Assembly (NCBI GenBank): GCA_946481135.1
Contig: CAMLMQ010000016.1
Span: forward strand, 1-28,327
Source: an uncultured Microbacteriaceae bacterium
GTDB taxonomy: Bacteria; Actinomycetota; Actinomycetes; Actinomycetales; Microbacteriaceae
Direction: 5' to 3'
Length of the DNA: 28,327 bases
Shown: positions 22,831 to 28,327 of the stretch, piece after piece
Layout of the letters: each line of letters begins with the position of its first letter
Position numbering within the stretch: the first letter of the stretch is position 1
Made by a program: the position numbers and the translations under genes
The notes under the pieces: generated by a model
Seen by the model: the letters and a program-made list of their open reading frames with translations, nothing else
What the model was told of the DNA's origin: nothing
Databases searched by the model: none

Positions 22831-23469
22831 GTGACGAGAGCGCGACGTCGGCGGTGGCCGTGGGTAGCCGGAGCGCTGCTCGCCGTGCTCCTCGGCGTCA
22901 CGGCGATCGTCGTGGTGCCGATCCTCACGCACGTCGACCAGGGCGGCTCGAATCAGGAGACGCCCGACCAGGAGTGGCCGACCGAGGTGTCGGCGACGGG
23001 CGACGACGGCCGCGAACGCGAGCTGCGCGTGCACGCGGTCGAGCCCGGGGCGACGGTCGAGACCTCCGCTATGGCTCCGGGCGACCGGTTCGTCGTGAGC
23101 GGCAGCGGCTACGACCCCTCCCGCGGCATCTACGTCGCGATCTGCGCCATCCCCGACGATCCGGGAACGAAGCCCGGGCCCTGCCTCGGCGGCGTGCCGT
23201 CGCAGGAGGTCGTCGAGGGGGAGGAGGGGGCGATCCAGTTCGCGCCGAGCAACTGGATCAACGACGACTGGGCGTGGCGGCTGTTCGGCGCGCGCTCCTA
23301 CGACGACCGGGAGACCGGCACCTTCACCGCCTACCTCGAGGTGCCGCCGACGGCCGACGAGAACGTCGACTGCCGCGAGGTGCGCTGCGCCGTCTACACC
23401 CGCAACGACCACACCGCGGCGAACGACCGCGTGCAGGACCTCTACATCCCGCTCGGGTTCGTCGGGTAG
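22831..23469 (+). CDS. Membrane-anchored extracytoplasmic protein of the type found with HtaA
   Basis: 212 residues. A basic N terminus (RARRRR) and a membrane helix at about 11-33 are followed by an extracytoplasmic domain. Its core, VVSGSGYDPSRGIYVAICAIP, then PGPCLGG, and VDCREVRCAVYTRNDHTAANDRVQDLYIPL, follows the pattern of actinobacterial secreted proteins of a neocarzinostatin-like fold that often sit beside HtaA genes. Cys105/118 and Cys181/186 probably form two disulfides. I infer a surface ligand-binding role, possibly in heme capture, but no heme ligand is obvious. TATGAT ends 6 bases before the GTG. The 3' end overlaps the convergent gene by 28 bases. Confidence 0.78.
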   Translation: MTRARRRRWPWVAGALLAVLLGVTAIVVVPILTHVDQGGSNQETPDQEWPTEVSATGDDGRERELRVHAVEPGATVETSAMAPGDRFVVSGSGYDPSRGIYVAICAIPDDPGTKPGPCLGGVPSQEVVEGEEGAIQFAPSNWINDDWAWRLFGARSYDDRETGTFTAYLEVPPTADENVDCREVRCAVYTRNDHTAANDRVQDLYIPLGFVG

Positions 23470-23957
23470 CCGAGGCCGACCCCGGGGATCGGGGTCTGGG
23501 GCAGGGGCAGCCCGAGCGCCGCGCACAGCGCACGATCTCCGAGCGACTGCTCGTCGGGGAACACGCCGAGGCGCAGGTCGGGCAGCCGGCAGACGACCGG
23601 GTCGTCGGGCACCGGAACGCGGTTCTGGCGATACGCGATTCGGCAGAGTTCGATCGCAGCGGCCGCCTGCTCGGCGATGTCCTCCGGGGGAACGAGGTCG
23701 CCCGGATAACTGATGGAGTGCGCTGTCGCGTCAAGGGAGTCGGCCGCGTAGCACGAGAAGTTACCCTGGATCTGCCGAGGGAGGGTCGTCACGACCGCAC
23801 TCGCCGTCACGAGCCCGACGATCGCCACCGCACTCGATGCGATGACGACGCGACGCTGCCGACGGGCCCGACGGGTGCGCGCGAGGATCTTGTCGGCGAC
23901 GCCGCGGCGCATGCGGGCGACCTGGGCGGGGGTCGGTCCGAGCGGCGACTCGTTCAT
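23442..23957 (-). CDS. Single-pass membrane protein encoded with ECF sigma factor, possible anti-sigma
   Basis: 171 residues. A cytoplasmic part (1-38) rich in Arg (RMRRGVADKILARTRRARRQRRV) precedes one membrane helix (about 39-60), and about 110 residues lie outside. The outer part has four cysteines (FSCYA, ELCRI, VVCRL, ALCAAL), enough for two disulfides. The zinc-binding HxxxCxxC motif of ZAS anti-sigma factors is absent, and the cytoplasmic part is shorter than usual anti-sigma domains. The ATG overlaps the sigma TGA (ATGA), so sigma and membrane protein are coupled, which is the standard arrangement for a sigma/anti-sigma pair. The role as sensor is inference. Confidence 0.82.
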   Translation of the reverse strand: MNESPLGPTPAQVARMRRGVADKILARTRRARRQRRVVIASSAVAIVGLVTASAVVTTLPRQIQGNFSCYAADSLDATAHSISYPGDLVPPEDIAEQAAAAIELCRIAYRQNRVPVPDDPVVCRLPDLRLGVFPDEQSLGDRALCAALGLPLPQTPIPGVGLGYPTNPSGM

Positions 23958-24565
23958 CGGCGATCACGCTCCGGCCCGAGGGCGACGCGCAGAGCCGCAC
24001 GCAGACGCGAGAGACGGTTGCGCACGGCGCCGTGCGACACCCCGAGCTGCAGCGACGCCTCCTGATACGAGAGGCCCTCCTCGATGCACAGGAGGTAGAG
24101 CGTGTAGTCCTCGTCGGAGAGGGCGGCGAGGGCATCCTCGATCGCCTCGCGCAGCGCCCGATTGCGCACGCGGTCCTCGACCGACATCGGGTCGGGGGGC
24201 AGTGCGACGAGACCGTCGACGTGCGTGCGGGCGTTGTGCCGGGCGAGGGCGCGGCGGCGGTTGAGGCAGAGATAGCGGGATGTGGTCAACAGCCAGGGCA
24301 GCAGCGACCGGTCGACGATGCGCACCGCCGAGAGCTTCGACCAGAGGGTCACGAAGACGTCCTGCGCGACCTCCTCGGCCTCGCGACGCGACCCGAGCAG
24401 CGAGTAGGCGTGGCGATAGACGATCGCCACGTGCCGGTCGTAGAGGGCGTCGAAGGCGGCGGCGTCGCCGTGTACGGCGGCCTCCAGGTCGACGCGGTCG
24501 TCGACGAAGTGCGCGACACCCTCGGGTTCGCGCTTCTCCGCCCGCTCCTCGCGACCAATCTCCAC
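23954..24565 (-). CDS. RNA polymerase sigma factor, ECF family
   Basis: 203 residues. Region 2 lies at about 38-95 (FDALYDRHVAIVYRHAYSLL, then REAEEVAQDVFVTLWSKL, then LLPWLLTTSRYLCLNRRR). Region 4 lies at about 140-195 (LAALSDEDYTLYLLCIEEGLSYQEASLQLGVSHGAVRNRLSRLRAALR) and ends with the helix-turn-helix. No additional C-terminal domain is present. GTG at 24565 was taken as start; it puts about 25 residues before region 2, which is normal. It directs RNA polymerase to a small regulon, probably including its own promoter. The coupled membrane protein downstream is the likely regulator. Confidence 0.94.
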   Translation of the reverse strand: MEIGREERAEKREPEGVAHFVDDRVDLEAAVHGDAAAFDALYDRHVAIVYRHAYSLLGSRREAEEVAQDVFVTLWSKLSAVRIVDRSLLPWLLTTSRYLCLNRRRALARHNARTHVDGLVALPPDPMSVEDRVRNRALREAIEDALAALSDEDYTLYLLCIEEGLSYQEASLQLGVSHGAVRNRLSRLRAALRVALGPERDRR

Positions 24566-24610
24566 AGTGAGTAGTGTCCCCCGAACCGCGGTCGTCTCGC
24601 GGGTTCGTCC

Positions 24611-24641
24611 CCTTGCCGCGACCTGGAGGGACGCGGCAGGG
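24611..24641 (+). other. Hairpin in leader of secreted crystallin-like gene
   Basis: CCTTGCCGCG (24611-24620) pairs with CGCGGCAGGG (24632-24641), nine of ten positions complementary plus one G-T type mismatch. The 11-base loop carries GGAGGG. It ends 7 bases before the ATG at 24649. Could be an RNA hairpin affecting translation or a DNA dyad for a regulator. Confidence 0.35.
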
Positions 24642-24648
24642 TGACGGG

Positions 24649-25164
24649 ATGATCCGAAGACTCCTCCTGTCGCTCACCGGCGCCGCCCTCGTCGTCGGCG
24701 CGGTCGCCGCTTCCGCCGCCGCGTCGTCGGAGACCGAGGCCGAGCAGCACTGCATCGAGTTCGTCGACGACGGCACCTTCGTGTGCGCCCCGACGCCCGA
24801 GGAGGCCGACGCGGCCTTCACCGCGGCCACGGGCTACGTCCGCGTCGAGGAGGAGGTGCCGGACGGCTCCGCCCGGATGCTGCTCGCCTACTCGCTCGCG
24901 ACCCTCTACGAAGCGGTCGGCTACGGCGGGACGAGCTACACGTTCGTGCGCACGACCGACTGCGACGGCAGCACGACCATGGGCATCTCCGACCTGTCGA
25001 CGGCCGCTCTGGGCGACGCGGTCAGCTCGTTCCTCGCCTACCGCAGCTGCACGGTGCGACTGTGGGACGGCACCGGGTACACCGGCAGCGCCTACGGCTA
25101 TACGACGAGCAAGACGAGCCTGCCGACGTTCAACAACATCGCGAGCTCGGCGCGCGTGCGCTGA
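24649..25164 (+). CDS. Secreted beta/gamma-crystallin-like protein (peptidase inhibitor I36 type)
   Basis: 171 residues. A signal peptide ends near residue 24 (SAAAS). The mature part has two crystallin-like half-motifs: ATLYEAVGYGGTSYTFV (84-100) and CTVRLWDGTGYTGSAYGY (134-151), followed by LPTFNNIASSARVR, the characteristic closing strand. Small secreted Streptomyces proteins of the I36 (SMI) inhibitor family share this layout, but inhibitor activity is not shown for this one. Cys35/46 and Cys105/134 are likely disulfide pairs. It is divergent from the ECF sigma gene with 83 bases between starts, so it may be a target of that sigma factor. Confidence 0.85.
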   Translation: MIRRLLLSLTGAALVVGAVAASAAASSETEAEQHCIEFVDDGTFVCAPTPEEADAAFTAATGYVRVEEEVPDGSARMLLAYSLATLYEAVGYGGTSYTFVRTTDCDGSTTMGISDLSTAALGDAVSSFLAYRSCTVRLWDGTGYTGSAYGYTTSKTSLPTFNNIASSARVR

Positions 25165-25171
25165 CCGCGGG

Positions 25172-25789
25172 TCAGTCGCGCAGTCCCGAGACGACGGTGC
25201 GGCGCAGGTCGCGGAGCCCCTCGACGAGTCGCCGCACCGTCTCCGGCGGCAGCGCCTCGTCGGCGGCCGCGCGCCGCAGCTCCTCGCGCACGTCGACGCG
25301 GAACTCCGCGAGCGCGGCCTCGGCCTCATGCAGCAGGGAGCGTGCCGTCGAGCGGGCGTCGCCGTCGGCGGAGGCCCGGGACGGGTGCGCCGCCTCGGCA
25401 CGCGCCTCGCGGGCGGCGGCGGCGAGGTCGGCCTTGAGGGTGCGCATCGCGTCGGTCACGGAGGCCCGCACCTCATCGGCGAGCCGGCGCACCGAGTCGG
25501 TGAACTCGCTCTCGATGCCCTCCACCTCGGGTTCGCGGGCCTCCAGCTCGGCGCGTCCGGCATCCGTGATCGCGTAGACCGTCTTGCGGCCGTCGGCGGA
25601 CTTGGTGACGAGACCCTCCTCCTCGAGCTTGCCGAGGCGGGGATAGATCGTGCCGGCGCTCGGCTGGTACGTGCCGCCCGACTGGTCGGAGAGGGCCTGG
25701 ATGATCTCGTACCCGTGCATGGGACGCTCCGCGAGCAGCCGCAACAGGTAGAGCCGCAGGTGCCCGTGGGCGAAGACGGCGGGGCTCAC
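25172..25789 (-). CDS. PadR family transcriptional regulator of DUF4097 operon
   Basis: 205 residues. The winged helix (1-85) reads LRLYLLRLLAERPMHGYEIIQALSDQSGGTYQPSAGTIYPRLGKLEEEGLV, then YAITDAGRAELEARE. About 120 further residues are charged, predicted helical coiled coil (ARSLLHEAEAALAEFRVDVREELRRA). Its GTG overlaps the stop of the DUF4097 gene (GTGA, 25786-25789), so the two are one operon. PadR most likely binds the CGATATATCG sites upstream of the DUF4097 gene and represses its own operon. Confidence 0.94.
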   Translation of the reverse strand: MSPAVFAHGHLRLYLLRLLAERPMHGYEIIQALSDQSGGTYQPSAGTIYPRLGKLEEEGLVTKSADGRKTVYAITDAGRAELEAREPEVEGIESEFTDSVRRLADEVRASVTDAMRTLKADLAAAAREARAEAAHPSRASADGDARSTARSLLHEAEAALAEFRVDVREELRRAAADEALPPETVRRLVEGLRDLRRTVVSGLRD

Positions 25790-26604
25790 GGGGCGGTCGC
25801 GCCGTCGCGGGCGACATGCAGCACGCTCACGTCGCCGCTCACGGTGTTGGCGCGGAAGTCGGTCCAGCGGCCCTCGAGGATGCCATGGCGGCCGGTGTAG
25901 CGGCCCCGCACCCCGCGGATCGTGGAGTCGTCGAGGTGGAGCTTGCCGCCCACCGTCGCGATCGAGTAGGCGGCGGCCGCGGTCGGCTCGAAGCGGGCGG
26001 TGACGTTGCCGCTGACCGTGTTGACCTTGACGCTGTCGGGCACGTCGAGCAGGTCGAGGAACACGTGCCCGCTCACCCCGTCGGAGGTGTACGACAGCAC
26101 CGTGCCCGAGGCCGTGATGTCGCCGCTGACGGTGTGCGCGACGATCGTGCCGTAGTGGTTGCGCACCGTGAGCTCGCCGCTCACCGAGTTGAGCCGCAGG
26201 TCGCCCGCGACGCCGTCGGCGGTCAGGTCGCCGCTCACGGTGCTGAGGTCGGCATCCTCTTGGATGCCGCTGACGAGCGCGGTCGCACTGACGACGCCGA
26301 GCTTCAGCGCGACGTCGCGCGGCACGAGCACGCTGATGTCGGCGCGTGCCGATCCCGGGCTGAAGTAGCGGAACACGTCGAGCCAGTTCTCCCACGAGAG
26401 CTGGGGGTGGTCGATCTCCAACCGGTCGCCGTCGGCGGTGATGCGCAAGTCTTTGCCGCTCACGTTGTGCACCTCGATGCGCACGACCGGCTCGTCGTGG
26501 GCGATCACGTCGACGTGGCCGCCGACGAGTCCGACCCGCATCGAGCGGATGCCGTCGACCTCGATCGTCTTGGGCCCGTCCACGAGCCACTTCTGCTGGG
26601 CCAT
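25786..26604 (-). CDS. DUF4097 family beta-strand repeat protein
   Basis: 272 residues, no signal peptide or membrane segment. Several TVSGD/VSGEL-type repeats (about residues 120-265), each with a short beta strand and turn, predict a right-handed beta-solenoid of the DUF4097 adhesin-like family. Function is unknown; members are often encoded with PadR regulators, as here, and are thought to act in envelope stress. ATG at 26604 was chosen for its GGAGGG ribosome site; an upstream in-frame ATG at 26646 would place the start inside the operator. Repeated codons make the DNA locally repetitive (variants of CGCCGCTCACGGTG recur). Confidence 0.9.
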   Translation of the reverse strand: MAQQKWLVDGPKTIEVDGIRSMRVGLVGGHVDVIAHDEPVVRIEVHNVSGKDLRITADGDRLEIDHPQLSWENWLDVFRYFSPGSARADISVLVPRDVALKLGVVSATALVSGIQEDADLSTVSGDLTADGVAGDLRLNSVSGELTVRNHYGTIVAHTVSGDITASGTVLSYTSDGVSGHVFLDLLDVPDSVKVNTVSGNVTARFEPTAAAAYSIATVGGKLHLDDSTIRGVRGRYTGRHGILEGRWTDFRANTVSGDVSVLHVARDGATAP

Positions 26605-26620
26605 CGAGCCCTCCTCTCTC

Positions 26621-26660
26621 GCGATATATCGCGTATCGAAAGTCACGATATATCGCGTAT
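26621..26660. promoter_or_regulatory. Duplicated PadR operator in the DUF4097-padR promoter
   Basis: A 15-base direct repeat, CGATATATCGCGTAT, occurs at 26622-26636 and 26646-26660, 24 bases apart. Each contains the palindrome CGATATATCG; the first is part of the 12-bp palindrome GCGATATATCGC (26621-26632). The sites lie 17-56 bases upstream of the DUF4097 ATG, where a PadR dimer would block RNA polymerase. The second also sits 24 bases upstream of the tipA-like -35. Confidence 0.7.
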
Positions 26661-26683
26661 GTCAGGTTGGCAAGCCCCGAGGC

Positions 26684-26714
26684 TTGACCTTGACGCTGCG
26701 TCAACTTCTATCGT
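26684..26714 (+). promoter_or_regulatory. MerR-type promoter of tipA-like gene
   Basis: -35 TTGACC (26684-26689) and -10 TATCGT (26709-26714) are separated by 19 bases, the long spacing typical of MerR-activated promoters. The spacer contains the perfect 15-bp dyad TTGACGC-T-GCGTCAA (26690-26704). The -10 ends 8 bases before the ATG, so the mRNA is probably leaderless. Confidence 0.75.
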
Positions 26715-26722
26715 CTTCAGAC

Positions 26723-27478
26723 ATGGAGTGGAGCATCCAAGAGGTCGCCCGGCTGGCCGGCACCACGAGTCGCACGTTGCGTCACTACGACGACACGGGC
26801 CTCGTGCCGCCGAGCCGGGTCGGCGCCAACGGGTACCGGTACTACGACGCCGACGCCCTCGTGCGGCTGCAGCGCGTGCTGCTGCTGCGCCAACTCGGAC
26901 TCGGCATCCCCGTGATCGCGGAGGTGCTGGCCGGGCAGCGCGACGACGTGCACGCGCTCGAACTCCACCTGACGTGGCTCCGCGAGGAGCAGCGTCGACT
27001 CGACCGGCAGATCGCGAGCGTCGAGACCACGATCCACACCCTGGAAGGAGGTGAGAAACCCATGGCAGAGAAGATGTTCGACGGATTCGACCACACGCAG
27101 TACCGCGCGGAGGTCGAGGAGCGCTGGGGCGCGGAGGCGTACGCGCGCTCCGACGCCTGGTGGCGCGGGCTGAGCGCCGATGACAAGTCGGCGTTCCAGG
27201 AGGCGGCCGCGCGGCTGAGCGCGGACTGGGCCGCCGCAGCCGAGCGCGGGCTCGACCCGTCCGGCGACGAGGCGCAGCAGCTCGCACACCGCCACGCGGA
27301 GTGGCTGCGCGGCATCCCCGGCACCCCCGGCGACGGATCCGGACCGACGAAGGAGTACCTCGTCGGTCTCGGCGAGATGTACGTCGCCGACCCGAGGTTC
27401 GCGGCGAACTACGGCGGAACGGCCGGCGCCGAGTTCGTCCGCGACGCCCTGCGCGCGTACGCCGACCGATCCCTGTAG
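26723..27478 (+). CDS. TipA-type MerR family transcriptional activator
   Basis: 251 residues, close to Streptomyces TipAL (253). The MerR helix-turn-helix is at the N terminus (SIQEVARLAGTTSRTLRHYDDTGLVPPSRVGANGYRYY), followed by a dimerisation coiled coil (about 75-110) and the TipAS ligand-binding domain from about residue 114 (FDGFDHTQYRAEVEERWG). TipAL senses thiopeptide antibiotics and activates its own gene. The protein here has no cysteine anywhere, so it cannot capture thiopeptides by the covalent Cys adduct described for Streptomyces TipA; its ligand may differ. The promoter is a textbook MerR type, and an internal start may yield the free domain. Confidence 0.95.
   Translation: MEWSIQEVARLAGTTSRTLRHYDDTGLVPPSRVGANGYRYYDADALVRLQRVLLLRQLGLGIPVIAEVLAGQRDDVHALELHLTWLREEQRRLDRQIASVETTIHTLEGGEKPMAEKMFDGFDHTQYRAEVEERWGAEAYARSDAWWRGLSADDKSAFQEAAARLSADWAAAAERGLDPSGDEAQQLAHRHAEWLRGIPGTPGDGSGPTKEYLVGLGEMYVADPRFAANYGGTAGAEFVRDALRAYADRSL
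27045..27478 (+). other. Internal ribosome site and in-frame start giving a TipAS-like short form
   Basis: AAGGAGGTGA (27045-27054) is the strongest Shine-Dalgarno match in the window and lies 7 bases before the in-frame ATG at 27062 (codon 114). Translation from here would give a 138-residue free ligand-binding domain. Streptomyces lividans tipA is known to make TipAS (144 residues) in this way from an internal start. The full-length start has no Shine-Dalgarno sequence, so the short form may be the major product on leadered messages. Confidence 0.7.
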
Positions 27479-27481
27479 GAG

Positions 27482-27592
27482 TCAGTCGGCGCGCGTCGGG
27501 ATGCGGCCGTAGCCGTCCGTCGCGACGGCGACCACGGTGGCGGCGATCGACCAGACGGCGATCGTCGCCACCGAGAGCATCAGCACGATCAT
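27482..27592 (-). CDS. Small single-helix membrane protein
   Basis: 36 residues: one hydrophobic helix (2-23) and a polar tail ending RIPTRAD. The ATG overlaps the stop of the YczE gene (ATGA, 27589-27592). No known function. The coupling and sensible hydrophobic pattern argue it is real; similar tiny membrane proteins after YczE genes occur in related actinobacteria, as far as I recall. Confidence 0.6.
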   Translation of the reverse strand: MIVLMLSVATIAVWSIAATVVAVATDGYGRIPTRAD

Positions 27593-28242
27593 GCGGGCAC
27601 CTCCTTCGCGGGGGACGACCGGTCGACGGCCGGCGGCTCGGGCACGCGCAGCAGCGGGAGGGTCGCGCCCACCATCGGCCCGATGAGCAGCGCGAAGGCG
27701 AGGGTTCCGATCCCGACCTGGCCGCCGAGCACGAACCCGATCGCGAGCACGGTCACCTCGATGCCGGTACGCACGGCCCAGATGGGCCAGCCGAAGCGCG
27801 CGTGGATGCCGGTCATGAGTCCGTCGCGCGGGCCCGGTCCGAGACGCGCCCCGACATAGAGGCCCGTGGCGAGGGCGAGCAGGGCGAGGCCGCCCGCGAA
27901 CACCACGCCCTGCTGCCAGGGCTCGGTCTGCTGCGGCACGAGCCAGAGCCCGAGTTCGGCGGCGGGGCCGATGACGAGGATGTTGAGCACGGTGCCGATT
28001 CCGGGCCGCTGCCGGATCGGGATCCACAGCAGCAGCACGACCGCCCCGACGAGGATCGCGACGAGACCGAACGGGACGCCGGTCTGCTTCGTGATGCCCT
28101 GGGCGAGCACATCCCACGGCGCGACGCCGATCCCGGCGCGCAGCATCACGCCGATCGCGAGGCCGTACGCGACGAGCCCGACGGTGAGCTGCGCGACGCG
28201 TCGGACCCAGAGGGCGCGGACGGAGGGGGCCGGTTTCTGCAC
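27589..28242 (-). CDS. YczE/YyaS/YitT family membrane protein
   Basis: 217 residues with about five membrane helices (residues 14-33, 50-70, 75-98, 105-125 and 150-190). RRVAQLTVGLVAYGLAIGVMLRAGIGVAPWDVLAQGI is typical of the YczE group; the function is unknown, with links to antibiotic synthesis in Bacillus. GTG at 28242 was preferred over an in-frame ATG at 28311 because the longer start would place the likely operator (28263-28287) inside the coding region and add residues not seen in the family. The divergent gene starting at 28305 is probably a MocR regulator; MocR-YczE pairs are known in many bacteria. Confidence 0.85.
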   Translation of the reverse strand: MQKPAPSVRALWVRRVAQLTVGLVAYGLAIGVMLRAGIGVAPWDVLAQGITKQTGVPFGLVAILVGAVVLLLWIPIRQRPGIGTVLNILVIGPAAELGLWLVPQQTEPWQQGVVFAGGLALLALATGLYVGARLGPGPRDGLMTGIHARFGWPIWAVRTGIEVTVLAIGFVLGGQVGIGTLAFALLIGPMVGATLPLLRVPEPPAVDRSSPAKEVPA

Positions 28243-28262
28243 GTCGCCCAGCCAACCGTCGG

Positions 28263-28298
28263 ATTGGACCCGGAGCAAGGTGCCAATTCTGCTAGCGT
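28263..28298. promoter_or_regulatory. Divergent operator/promoter, YczE and MocR-like genes
   Basis: The dyad ATTGG (28263-28267) and CCAAT (28283-28287) has a 15-base centre. On the plus strand TAGCGT (28293-28298) ends 6 bases before the ATG at 28305. MocR regulators of yczE genes bind TTGGA-type repeats, consistent with this site. Confidence 0.45.
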
Positions 28299-28304
28299 GG
28301 CCGG

Positions 28305-28327
28305 ATGGCATCCCTGTCGGCCCGCGC
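28305..28327 (+). CDS. Start of a divergent gene, probably MocR-type PLP-dependent regulator (cut by window edge)
   Basis: Only seven codons are visible (MASLSAR). The start is supported by TAGCGT 6 bases upstream. The identity as a MocR/PdxR-type regulator rests only on its divergent position to a YczE gene, where such regulators are usually found. Confidence 0.45.

Noticed and set aside
25800..26450. Recurring CGCCGCTCACGGTG-like motif as a CRISPR or tandem DNA repeat
   Set aside because: The motif encodes the TVSGD protein repeats of DUF4097, has uneven spacing and many base changes; it is a coding repeat.

Overview
The window is very GC-rich, gene-dense DNA with many GTG starts and few long intergenic gaps. 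The gene set points to a high-GC actinobacterium, most likely of the family Microbacteriaceae: purS/purQ with a small-type purL, DUF3073 next to purM, TipA-type MerR, HtaA, paired crcB genes, and a REP-like repeat of a kind I associate with that family. This is inference from gene content and style; no 16S rRNA gene is present. I see no rRNA, tRNA, CRISPR array, transposase or prophage. No gene-free stretch exceeds 300 bases; the longest is about 224 bases upstream of purF.

The backbone is a dispersed set of de novo purine genes. From left to right these are purL (5' part only, minus strand), purQ-purS (minus), purC and purD (minus), purF (minus) and purM (plus, divergent from purF). Blocks of other genes are set between them. 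(1) 0.8-7 kb: a PadR regulator just upstream of purL, a small membrane protein, a DUF2254 membrane protein, an MscS-type channel, an ABC-2 exporter pair, a DUF1801 protein and a DUF3817 membrane protein translationally coupled to purQ. (2) 8-12.4 kb: an SGNH hydrolase coupled to a class-C beta-lactamase-like lipoprotein, a zinc alcohol dehydrogenase of the phosphonate-associated type, a two-domain VOC dioxygenase-like protein and a GNAT acetyltransferase. (3) 14.6-16 kb: a plus-strand trio of HtaA heme-binding protein, sterol-carrier-like protein and small membrane protein. (4) 17.7-19.3 kb: DUF6069, an unknown protein and a VapBC toxin-antitoxin pair lying between purF and purM. (5) 20.5-28.3 kb: DUF3073, a flavin monooxygenase, two crcB genes, a membrane-anchored protein like those found with HtaA, an ECF sigma factor coupled to a cysteine-containing membrane protein, a crystallin-like secreted protein, a DUF4097-PadR operon facing a TipA-type MerR gene, and a YczE membrane protein facing the start of what is probably a MocR-type regulator.

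The most informative signals are regulatory. Many genes carry a TANNNT -10 hexamer that ends only 6-8 bases before the start codon, implying leaderless mRNAs. The tipA-like gene has a textbook MerR promoter (19-bp spacer containing a perfect 15-bp dyad) and a very strong internal Shine-Dalgarno sequence ahead of an in-frame ATG, so it probably makes both a full-length regulator and a free ligand-binding domain, as known for Streptomyces tipA; its product has no cysteine. The facing DUF4097-padR operon carries two copies of a 15-base CGATATATCG-containing operator. A 73-bp element with 16-bp inverted ends (one mismatch) covers the overlapping stop codons of two convergent genes and has added an apparent C-terminal tail to the dehydrogenase. 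PurF is of the type lacking both propeptide and the iron-sulfur cysteines, unlike many Gram-positive PurF proteins.
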